DNA of 64,000 bases from JARICQ01 sp964527205 (lineage in GTDB: Bacteria; Bacillota; Clostridia; Tissierellales; Tissierellaceae): assembly GCA_964527205.1 (NCBI GenBank), contig CAZGQG010000007.1, positions 1-64,000 of the forward strand, read 5' to 3'. The stretch's first letter is position 1. Each line of letters opens with the position of its first letter. Positions 56,856-64,000 of this stretch are shown here, piece after piece. Position numbers and translations under genes: made by a program. The notes under the pieces were generated by a model, which was not told the origin of the DNA, did no database searches, and worked only from the letters and a program-made list of their open reading frames with translations.

Positions 56856-57323
56856 TTAATCATCTAATTCATCATAATTCTCATGGGCTACAAATTTATC
56901 CCCATGTTCATGATAATGTGATACATGCTCGTTTAATTCCTGCTCTGAAAACAATTCGAAAAATACTCCAGATACTTTTTCGAATTCATCGTCCTCTTCT
57001 ATGGATTCTAATTCAAACTCTTCTTCATCCATTTCAATATATTTATAAAGCAATACTCCTGACTCGGCTTTCTCTTCATCAAGAGGTAATAAAGCTACAT
57101 ACTCATCATCATTTTCCTCATCTATTTGAAAGATTCCAAGCACCAAACATTCTAACTCAGTATCATCTTCCAAGACTAAATTCATTACTATATCTTCATC
57201 TACATTATGAAACTCTAAGTCTTCTAGATCATGGTGGTTAGGATCATCACAATCTACCCCACAACCACATTCTCCACAGTATTCATCATTGTATTCGAAG
57301 TTTTCTTTTTCTCCCTTACTCAT
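56856..57323 (-). CDS. DUF1292-family acidic protein
   Basis: A 155-residue, extremely acidic protein. A central region fits DUF1292 (TELECLVLGIFQID...YVALLPLDEE). The N-terminal region has a cysteine pattern CGECGCGVDC that could bind metal, and the tail contains HVSHYHEHGD. Function unknown in this family. AGGAGGTC precedes the ATG. It is an isolated gene. Confidence 0.82.
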   Translation of the reverse strand: MSKGEKENFEYNDEYCGECGCGVDCDDPNHHDLEDLEFHNVDEDIVMNLVLEDDTELECLVLGIFQIDEENDDEYVALLPLDEEKAESGVLLYKYIEMDEEEFELESIEEDDEFEKVSGVFFELFSEQELNEHVSHYHEHGDKFVAHENYDELDD

Positions 57324-57402
57324 AAGAAGACCTCCTTTATATTTTATCTATATATATAATGATACCTTATTTCCACTTTAAAGTATATAGTTTAAAGGGA
57401 AA

Positions 57403-58857
57403 TTATTTTATATTTTCCAATACTCTGACTAATAGGTCATAGCTTCTTTGCACTGAGGATATACTAAAGTATTCTCCCGGTGCATGGACCCCATATATAT
57501 CTGGTCCAAAGGATATTAAATCCATATCATCAAACTTTTCATCAAATAAACCACATTCCAAACCAGCATGTATGGCATCTATTTCTAGAGGCTTATTATA
57601 TAAATCTTCATAGGTCTTTTTAAAGACCTCTCTAATATAGGAATCCTTCTTGTATTCCCAGGCTGGATATGAGGAAGTTGTTTGAAAATCCCCTCCTGTT
57701 AAATCTGCCAAGAGCCTTATCTTGTTAGAAATATCCTCTTTCAAGCTTCCTATGGAAGATCTAATAGCTGACTCTATGGTGATTTTGTCTACTAGGCTCC
57801 TAACCACTCCAAGATTATTAGAAGATTCTACCAAACCCTGGATTTCACCACTCATACTTTGGACACCATTTGGAATAAGGCTTAAAAGACTTATAATAGA
57901 TGTCTTAGTGGTTGTATCAAAAACTCTATTTGTCTTCTTCTCTTCTTTTTCCAAGCTTATCTCTATATTCTTGTCCTTGTCTATAAGTTCATTTTTTATT
58001 TCCCTGTTTAGATCCTCTATAATTTTTTCTATATTTTCTAATTTATTCTCATAGAAGTTGATCTGGGCAGAGGATAATCTTGGTATAGCATTTGATTTAG
58101 ATCCACCTTCAATTGAGATCATATTTATTCCCATTTCCCTATTTAATCTCTCCAGTACTCTTCCCATTATCTTATTGGAATTTCCTCTCTCCTGATTTAT
58201 TTCCATACCAGAATGTCCACCTTGAAGACCTCTCACCTGGAGCTTATAAATATCCAACTCTTCTGCTAGAAGGGTCCACCTTATAGGCAGGGTCACCAGT
58301 GCTCTTTCTCCCCCTGCACAGGATACAAGGGCGGTTCCCTCTTCCTCTGAATCTATATTTATAAGGATCCTTCCCTCTATATTAGCAGGATCCAATTCAC
58401 CAGCTCCCGTCATTCCACTTTCTTCATTGGATGTAATCAGGAGTTCTATGGCTGGATGAGATAGGTCCTTATCCTCTATTATAGCAAGTCCCATGGCAAG
58501 GGCTACTCCATTATCTGCCCCTAGGGTAGTTTCTTCTGCTATTACATAATCTCCATCAATCTTAAAGTCTATAGGATCCTTTGAAAAATCATGATCTGAG
58601 TCATCTGTTTTTTCACATACCATATCCATATGTCCTTGAAGCACAACTGTAGGACTATTTTCATAGCCCTTACTTGCTGGTTTTTTAATTATTATATTTA
58701 GGGCTTCATCCTGAATAGTTTCAAGACCAAGTTCTTTTCCAAGACCCAGTAAATAATTGCTTATTTTTTCCTCTTGAAATGAACATCTTGGTATTTTAGA
58801 TATTTCTTCAAAATAATACATAAGTCTTTCAGGTTTTACTCCATCTAATATATTCAT
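57403..58857 (-). CDS. pepD: aminoacyl-histidine dipeptidase (PepD)
   Basis: A 484-residue M20-family dipeptidase cutting Xaa-His dipeptides such as carnosine. Zinc-site motifs: LQGHMDMVCE (about 71-80), TLGADNGVALAMG and NSDEEG-like INIDSEEEG, with TSNEESGMTGA. It could feed histidine to the hut operon, although the two loci are 51 kb apart. Confidence 0.92.
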   Translation of the reverse strand: MNILDGVKPERLMYYFEEISKIPRCSFQEEKISNYLLGLGKELGLETIQDEALNIIIKKPASKGYENSPTVVLQGHMDMVCEKTDDSDHDFSKDPIDFKIDGDYVIAEETTLGADNGVALAMGLAIIEDKDLSHPAIELLITSNEESGMTGAGELDPANIEGRILINIDSEEEGTALVSCAGGERALVTLPIRWTLLAEELDIYKLQVRGLQGGHSGMEINQERGNSNKIMGRVLERLNREMGINMISIEGGSKSNAIPRLSSAQINFYENKLENIEKIIEDLNREIKNELIDKDKNIEISLEKEEKKTNRVFDTTTKTSIISLLSLIPNGVQSMSGEIQGLVESSNNLGVVRSLVDKITIESAIRSSIGSLKEDISNKIRLLADLTGGDFQTTSSYPAWEYKKDSYIREVFKKTYEDLYNKPLEIDAIHAGLECGLFDEKFDDMDLISFGPDIYGVHAPGEYFSISSVQRSYDLLVRVLENIK

Positions 58858-58912
58858 CTAAATCTTCCTCTCTTAAATCATCTATCCTAAGCTGAATCAA
58901 TTTGAGCATAGA

Positions 58913-58945
58913 AGAAAAGAAATCCTATTTAAAGGATCTCTTTTA
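58913..58945 (-). terminator. terminator overlapping the msrA stop codon
   Basis: Arms 58918-58926 and 58933-58941 form a nine-pair stem with a G-U pair and a six-base loop; TTTT follows on the minus strand. The msrA stop codon (58943-58945) touches the stem. Confidence 0.65.
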
Positions 58946-59419
58946 AATGCTTAAATCAATGTGACAGTAACCATTTGGATTTTTCTTTAAATAATCCTGG
59001 TGATAGGCCTCAGCTTCATAATATGATTTTAAAGGCATTATTTCTGTCACTATTGGTGCATCATATTTTTCTTTTTGTACTTCCAATGTTTTATTTATAA
59101 TCTCTAAATCTTCTTCATCTGTATAGTAAATCCCTGTCCTATATTGACTGCCTATATCTGGACCCTGTCTATTTAATAGGGTAGGATTTATAATTCCCCA
59201 AAATTTATTTAAAACTTTTTCAAGACTAGTTTTAGTCTCATCATATTTTACATAGGTAGTCTCAGTATGGCCTGTGGTTCCTGTACATACCATTTCATAG
59301 CTTGGGTTTTCAACTTTTCCATTGGCATAGCCAACACTTGTTTCAACTACTCCCTCAACCTTTGACATATAGGCATCTACACCCCAAAAGCATCCTCCTG
59401 CTAAATATATTTCTTTCAT
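58943..59419 (-). CDS. msrA: peptide methionine-S-oxide reductase MsrA
   Basis: Repairs S-form methionine sulfoxide in proteins. The catalytic Cys10 is in GGCFWGVDAY and the rest fits the family (GYANGKVENPSYE, TGHTETTYV, YHQDYLKKNPNGYCHID). Length 158 residues is normal. A C-terminal cysteine (in GYCHID) may be the resolving one. It follows the ferritin-like gene by 24 bases, a sensible oxidative-stress pair. No msrB is nearby. Confidence 0.95.
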   Translation of the reverse strand: MKEIYLAGGCFWGVDAYMSKVEGVVETSVGYANGKVENPSYEMVCTGTTGHTETTYVKYDETKTSLEKVLNKFWGIINPTLLNRQGPDIGSQYRTGIYYTDEEDLEIINKTLEVQKEKYDAPIVTEIMPLKSYYEAEAYHQDYLKKNPNGYCHIDLSI

Positions 59420-59443
59420 TTATAAACTCCTCCAATGATATGT

Positions 59444-59935
59444 CTAGAATGGTGCATAATTTTGTGTAGCCCACCAATTATTCTTTTGAAGATTATACTG
59501 CTCAGTAAATTGGTCTAAATGTACTTTTTCCCATTTAATTAATACATCATATAAGGTTTTTGCATCTTCGTATTTTGTATTTGCCTTTGCTTCTTCATAA
59601 AATCTAATTGATTCCTTTTCCATTTGTATTCCAATTCCAAATACTGACATAGCCAAGGCATTTTTGTCTCCGTCTACCTTGTCCCAATTGTATATATCTG
59701 GTGAAGGGATATCTGATTCCAGGGCTAATTTCAATTCATCTTCCTTATTGTTTTTAATCTTATCAAATAATTGTTCTAAATACTCTACATGCTTTAATTC
59801 TTCATTTGCTAATTCTTTAAAAGCTAATTTGCTTTCTCCTGATGTAGCTGATTCTGCAGCCATGTTGTAAAATTCATAGCCTTCAATTTCATTGATAATA
59901 GCTTGTTTGATTACTTCTAATTCCTTAATATCCAT
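59444..59935 (-). CDS. ferritin-like diiron protein (rubrerythrin type)
   Basis: A 163-residue four-helix-bundle protein. Two ExxH-type metal motifs are visible: EELKHVEYL (about 48-56) and WEKVHLDQF (about 136-144), with additional glutamates in INEIEGYEFY and QMEKESIRFYEE. A rubredoxin C-terminal domain is absent, so it is the domain-only form. Such proteins reduce peroxides or store iron in anaerobes. It is the first gene of a pair with msrA. Confidence 0.88.
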   Translation of the reverse strand: MDIKELEVIKQAIINEIEGYEFYNMAAESATSGESKLAFKELANEELKHVEYLEQLFDKIKNNKEDELKLALESDIPSPDIYNWDKVDGDKNALAMSVFGIGIQMEKESIRFYEEAKANTKYEDAKTLYDVLIKWEKVHLDQFTEQYNLQKNNWWATQNYAPF

Positions 59936-59985
59936 TTCATCATCCCCCTATTTTTTCTCTCATTATTATAATTACCCATTAAATC

Positions 59986-61764
59986 TTAATTATCACTTAT
60001 ATCCAACAAAATTATAAATTCAATATGATCAATAGAAATCTTATCCATGCTTTCTATTCTTCCACTTGTACTTGTAAGGATAAATTTCATATTTAAATTC
60101 TTCTCTCCCAGACTAAAGCTGTCTTCAAAACTAGCCCTATCCAGATCTATTGTACCATCTTTAAAGTCTTCATCTACATCTAAATTGCTTTCGTAAAGGT
60201 GAATCTTCTCTACATATTCTTTCATGTCTATAGATGTTTTCTCTCCATTATTCACCTTTAATTCTAATATATTTGTAGTTCTAATATATTTAATCTTAAG
60301 GTCTTCTATTTCTATTGTCCTATTGTCCCAAGATCCAATCTCTAGATAATACTTATAGTCTTCTATATTAATTGGCATATTTATCTTATCTACTCCATAA
60401 TAGAAATAATCATTGTAGCTAGGTCCGTAAGGATTGTAGGCCTGGTATTTAAAGCCAAAATGATCTTCCATCCTATCCAGGTTAAAATCATCTGGTAGAA
60501 CTTTGATCTGGTCTATTCTGTGATTTGTGGAGAAATAACTTATTATATTGTTTATCTCTCTCCTATCCTCCTGGGATATGTCTGGATTTTTTACAATCTC
60601 ACCGGCTACTAGCATTTGATTTTTTTCTAGTAGGCCTTCCAGTCTATTGTTTTGACTTGCCCTTGCTAGGCTAAAGCTGCTAAGGGGTCCATATACGGAA
60701 ATTAAGATTAGAAGGGATAAACTTATGCTTATTATTATATTTTTTCTTCTTGGAGCGAATCCAAAGTAAATCATCATTCCCAGAAGCCAAATTCCAAGTA
60801 GGACCAAATAATACCTATTTTCCGTTAGTCCATACTGGGAAATTCTTATGCCTATGGAAATAAACATCATTAGGAGTATAGGCAGTAGGGCCTTGGGAAA
60901 TATCTTTTTAAAGGCCCTTGCTATTCTGTCAGTTTCTAGAAGGGGGCTAATTAAGAATAATACTCCTACTGAAACTGTAGAATACCATACTACTAAATGT
61001 GAAACCAGGCCACTTGGCCATACTCTTGTAATTATTATCTTTCCAAAGTAAATATATAAAATAGCTGTATAAATGCTTATAAGAGGTATGACTATATAGG
61101 TCAGTAAAACCCTTAGGGCTCTTGTATATTCCGTAGTTCTATATGTCCTATCCTTCTCTGGAAATCTAGATAGGAATAGGGCTACTGCAAATACAAAGAC
61201 TACTAGGATAAAGATATTTATATATACATTAAAGGAAATATTTGCATTAAATAGGGCATCTATGGTGAATAGGATAAAGGCCATGCCAAAGTAAAGCACT
61301 ATGCTGTAGACTATGGTAAGGGATATTTCTGACATTATATCCATTACATAGTATTCATAGTTCTCATCTCTTTTAATCCTTTGTATGAAAAAGATCATGA
61401 TAAATAAAGACAATTGGCTGGCAAAGTATCTGATTGCAAAAGTATTGTTTAAGCTGTCAAAGTAGACCATATAATAGACTAAAAGAGCTAGGGCTCCAAG
61501 TCCATAGGCTAGCAATTTTTTAAGCTTATCCTTAACCTCAAGCCTCTCCAAGCCTAGGCCTATTAAAAAGCTAAGCATAAAAGCAAGGCCTAATATAAGG
61601 CTCATCTTACCAAGAAGTTCCTGGTCTGATCCTTTTAAGTTTCCCTCATTTAAATATATTAAGCTTAGGGCTAGAATGCTGGATATTATAACTGTAATAG
61701 GAAATCTCTTAATGCTGCTTCTTATATTAGTTAAGATTGATTTTATTCTATGGGATATATTCAT
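59986..61764 (-). CDS. DUF4153 membrane protein
   Basis: A 592-residue integral membrane protein: about eleven to twelve helices (20-375), then a soluble C-terminal domain of some 200 residues, mostly beta-type, with a tyrosine-rich NPYGPSYNDYFYYG. The family is DUF4153 and its function is not known. It is monocistronic or leads the ferritin-msrA pair, 50 bases downstream, where no strong terminator was found. Confidence 0.85.
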   Translation of the reverse strand: MNISHRIKSILTNIRSSIKRFPITVIISSILALSLIYLNEGNLKGSDQELLGKMSLILGLAFMLSFLIGLGLERLEVKDKLKKLLAYGLGALALLVYYMVYFDSLNNTFAIRYFASQLSLFIMIFFIQRIKRDENYEYYVMDIMSEISLTIVYSIVLYFGMAFILFTIDALFNANISFNVYINIFILVVFVFAVALFLSRFPEKDRTYRTTEYTRALRVLLTYIVIPLISIYTAILYIYFGKIIITRVWPSGLVSHLVVWYSTVSVGVLFLISPLLETDRIARAFKKIFPKALLPILLMMFISIGIRISQYGLTENRYYLVLLGIWLLGMMIYFGFAPRRKNIIISISLSLLILISVYGPLSSFSLARASQNNRLEGLLEKNQMLVAGEIVKNPDISQEDRREINNIISYFSTNHRIDQIKVLPDDFNLDRMEDHFGFKYQAYNPYGPSYNDYFYYGVDKINMPINIEDYKYYLEIGSWDNRTIEIEDLKIKYIRTTNILELKVNNGEKTSIDMKEYVEKIHLYESNLDVDEDFKDGTIDLDRASFEDSFSLGEKNLNMKFILTSTSGRIESMDKISIDHIEFIILLDISDN

Positions 61765-61788
61765 AATAATCTCCTTTTAATTAGAATA

Positions 61789-61822
61789 AAGAACCACCTT
61801 GGCTTATGCTCTAGTGGTTCTT
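61789..61822 (-). terminator. terminator of the RelA/SpoT-domain gene
   Basis: Nine-base arms AAGAACCAC (61789-61797) and GTGGTTCTT (61814-61822) with a 16-base loop; T-rich sequence follows on the minus strand, upstream of the DUF4153 gene. Confidence 0.7.
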
Positions 61823-61828
61823 TTGAGT

Positions 61829-63175
61829 TTAAAATCTATGCTTCATTATTATATTTTTTATCTCCTCTTTGTCTTCCTTCCAATCTCCGTAGGTCTTAAT
61901 CTTTAGTAGGAAAACCCTTATCTTTTCATTTAGTCTATCAATGCTGCAGTCACAAAGAAAGTCTACATCGCTATCCTTGCAAAAAACATCTGCTACCCAA
62001 TCTAAAAGTTCCTGTCTGATCTCCTCTTTTTCTCTTTCTTCCATTGGTTTTTCTTCTAAAATCTTTTTAATCTCGTCATTAAATCTATATCTTATAAAGA
62101 TCATAAACTTCTCAAAGTCCTCTGCATTGTCCCCATCTTCTATGTCAAATATTATTTTAAAGAAGAGATTCCATCTGAAATCTTTATTGATTACTTCTAG
62201 TATTCTTGTACCCACTTTTCTGGTAAAGGAATCATTAAAGAATATCTCCCTATGGAAGTTTAAGTACTTATTAAATTCTAACTGGCTTTCAGATAACTTG
62301 TTCAATCTATTTAATACCCTAAGAAAGTTTTCACTGTAGTGTTCTGTGTCATCATAGCCGTCTTTCATAAATATATAATTTATAATTACATCTGCTGATT
62401 TCTTAAAATCTACAACAAAGCCTATTTCCTTTCTTATCTTTAAGATATAGGTGTCATGGACTATCTTTGATAGGAGGGATTTAATCTGAATTTGCTTGGA
62501 TATGGAGTTGCTGGTATCCATTCCATTTAAATGATTAAAGACCAACATCAATTGCCTATCTATCATGGATAGGTTGTCTTTTATGGAGCTCATTATGTCT
62601 CTGAAGAAATCCTCTGTAAGCATATAGTTAAAGTTCTTGTAGAGGATCCTGTGATCTATCTCACCCCAAAAAATATTTACCAAGGACTTAATCTGAAGCT
62701 CAAAGTTAATAGATTTCCCCTCCTTGCAATATTTACCATCTATCTTGTATATTTCAAAGCCATTTTTTTGTTTTTGTGGTTGTTCCAGGTCTAAATTCAG
62801 CATTATATTGGAATTTAGTGGGTTTGTATAGTAGCCATCCTCTGTTTTAATCTTAAAGAGCCTTATGATATCTTCATATATCTTGGCCTCATCTTCTATA
62901 AATCTACATTCAATCCTAAAACCAATTAGGTCTGACAGGTTGTCTATTAAATTTTCCGGTGTTTTATATTTAATGTAGAAATTGTGTCTTAATATTTTTT
63001 CTCTTAAACTTTCTTTAGATTTTATTCTGTAGTTTACATTTAAAAAATGATCCTTGATGAAAAAACTATTGGTAAAAAAGCTCTCCAGTGAATCTGCAAC
63101 TATTCCAATGCTTTCTTTTTTTTCATCTATTAAATTTAAAGTCTCATCTATAAAATCAAATAACTCTAATTTCAT
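61829..63175 (-). CDS. divergent RelA/SpoT-domain protein
   Basis: A 448-residue protein whose first half is a (p)ppGpp-synthetase-like domain: RIKSKESLREKI (50-61), DLIGFRI (82-88) with the conserved aspartate, and FELQIKS...WGEIDH (158-175) with the conserved Glu and Gln. The usual GYxSxH segment is replaced by NGFEIYKIDG (138-147), so activity may be altered. There is no HD hydrolase domain. The C-terminal half (about 220-448) is helical, acidic and unrecognised, unlike normal small synthetases that end near 220. It is a monocistronic gene with its own terminator. Confidence 0.75.
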   Translation of the reverse strand: MKLELFDFIDETLNLIDEKKESIGIVADSLESFFTNSFFIKDHFLNVNYRIKSKESLREKILRHNFYIKYKTPENLIDNLSDLIGFRIECRFIEDEAKIYEDIIRLFKIKTEDGYYTNPLNSNIMLNLDLEQPQKQKNGFEIYKIDGKYCKEGKSINFELQIKSLVNIFWGEIDHRILYKNFNYMLTEDFFRDIMSSIKDNLSMIDRQLMLVFNHLNGMDTSNSISKQIQIKSLLSKIVHDTYILKIRKEIGFVVDFKKSADVIINYIFMKDGYDDTEHYSENFLRVLNRLNKLSESQLEFNKYLNFHREIFFNDSFTRKVGTRILEVINKDFRWNLFFKIIFDIEDGDNAEDFEKFMIFIRYRFNDEIKKILEEKPMEEREKEEIRQELLDWVADVFCKDSDVDFLCDCSIDRLNEKIRVFLLKIKTYGDWKEDKEEIKNIIMKHRF

Positions 63176-63252
63176 TGAAATCCTCCTAAGGATGTTTTAT
63201 CTAATTCCTATCAACTAATTATATCACAAACTATAGATTTTGAACAAGAAAA

Positions 63253-63276
63253 AGAGAAATCAATTAAGATTTCTCT
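63253..63276 (-). terminator. terminator of the flavin reductase gene
   Basis: Arms AGAGAAATC (63253-63261) and GATTTCTCT (63268-63276) with a six-base loop and T-run on the minus strand, ten bases after the stop codon. Confidence 0.8.
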
Positions 63277-63285
63277 CTTATAAGA

Positions 63286-64000
63286 TTAGAATTCATCAAA
63301 GTAAATAAGATCTTCCAGTACTCCTTTTTTAGTAAGGGCTTCAACCATAGATTGAATCATCTTAGGGTTTCCGCATAGATAAGCTTCCTTGTTTTCTCCA
63401 TCTTCAAGTTGGCTTTCTATAAGGGTATTAACCCTACCCTGAGCTCCAGACCAGTTGTGTTCTTCTGTAACCCTTGAAAGGGTTGGGATGAACTCAAAGT
63501 CATGGAGGGTTTCTTCTAGGTGTTTAAAGTAATCCAAGAAGAATAAATCATCTGGAGTCTTAGCTCCAAAGTAAAATCTTGCCTTTCTCTTTATATCATT
63601 TTCTTCCATATACTTAAGTATGCCTAGGATAGGAGCCATTCCCGTTCCTGCTGCTACCATGATCATGTCGTTGTCACTGTCTTCATCATAGTAGAAATCT
63701 CCGTGAGGTCCGTTTATGTCTACCTTGTCTCCCACATTTAAATGATGATGTACATAGGTACTGCAAATTCCACCTGGCACTAGGCCTATTAACAATTCTA
63801 CTATATCTTTTTCAGATGGAGCTGATGCTATGGAATATGCCCTATAAACTTCTTCGCTATTGCCCTCATATAGGGGTGCTTTTAATTGAATAAATTGTCC
63901 TGGTTTGAATTTGATTTCTTCACCCTCAGGTAATCTCAGTTTTATTCTTTTGATTACATCTGTTACATCTTCTATCTCTTCCACTGTAGCAGAATATTCT
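63286..64000 (-). CDS. FAD/NAD-binding oxidoreductase, N-terminus cut by the window edge
   Basis: At least 237 residues of a ferredoxin-reductase-type flavoprotein. FAD motif RAYSIAS, then GGICSTYVH, NAD(P) motif AAGTGMAPILG and AYLCGNPKMI. The frame is open to the window end; residues EYSATVEEI before the internal GTG (63984) read like the family, so the gene continues and probably starts with a 2Fe-2S domain as in NqrF-like or phenol-hydroxylase-type reductases. It transfers electrons between NAD(P)H and an iron-sulfur partner. Confidence 0.85.
   Translation of the reverse strand, partial: EYSATVEEIEDVTDVIKRIKLRLPEGEEIKFKPGQFIQLKAPLYEGNSEEVYRAYSIASAPSEKDIVELLIGLVPGGICSTYVHHHLNVGDKVDINGPHGDFYYDEDSDNDMIMVAAGTGMAPILGILKYMEENDIKRKARFYFGAKTPDDLFFLDYFKHLEETLHDFEFIPTLSRVTEEHNWSGAQGRVNTLIESQLEDGENKEAYLCGNPKMIQSMVEALTKKGVLEDLIYFDEF

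Overview
The window is AT-rich chromosomal DNA of a low-GC Gram-positive anaerobe. Purine-rich ribosome binding sites, TTG/GTG starts, AddAB-type repair, rubrerythrin-like and MsrA stress proteins, a long-form urocanase and an FHA-RodA-PBP cluster point to Clostridia. A Tissierellales-like genus is my best guess, by family resemblance only. Three runs of exactly 100 N (3880-3979, 10834-10933, 25200-25299) are assembly gaps. Two of them interrupt genes, and comparison with family or paralogue suggests each hides about 280-300 bases.

Left part (1-26,460). The first 258 bases, read on the minus strand, are a strong promoter and folded leader typical of an rRNA operon whose 16S gene should start just outside the window. 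A LysR regulator (477-1382) converges on the histidine degradation operon hutH-hutU-hutI. Next come two giant paralogous signalling proteins of about 1,780-1,790 residues: pseudokinase, AAA-type ATPase, TPR-like array, GAF, GGDEF and a second GAF. The upstream one is in an operon with a lipid kinase and a MarR regulator. A YtxH/DUF948-like envelope pair follows. On the plus strand lie a heterodimeric ABC exporter and a PHP phosphatase. A 1.1-kb intergenic region then holds a probable 6S-like RNA, two tandem-repeat arrays and two identical REP-like hairpins flanking a gap. NAD kinase ends this part.

Middle part (26,476-41,325). Minus-strand genes encode an FHA protein, a RodA/FtsW polymerase, a class B PBP and oligoendopeptidase F (one cell-wall operon). 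Divergent from it is a PspC protein, RecX, GIY-YIG, GlpP series. Then come a two-component system with a lipoprotein and a small membrane protein, a homodimeric ABC exporter, an MFS transporter and a monoacylglycerol-lipase-like hydrolase.

Right part (41,310-64,000). A NagZ-AddB-AddA-hydrolase operon has possible iron-sulfur staples in both nuclease subunits. It is followed by an RluA - nucleoside kinase - glutaminase operon, a truncated MltG-like protein, an RsuA-type pseudouridine synthase, a small P-loop protein, a radical SAM protein, a HAD phosphatase, a DUF1292 protein, a PepD peptidase, a rubrerythrin-like/MsrA pair, a DUF4153 membrane protein, a divergent RelA/SpoT-domain protein and the C-terminal part of a flavin reductase cut by the window edge. 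Genes are tightly packed and intrinsic terminators often contain the stop codon of the preceding gene.

The best candidate for an undescribed system is the pair of giant pseudokinase-ATPase-GGDEF proteins (6388-17180). No similarity search could be run; all family names rest on motifs read by eye.
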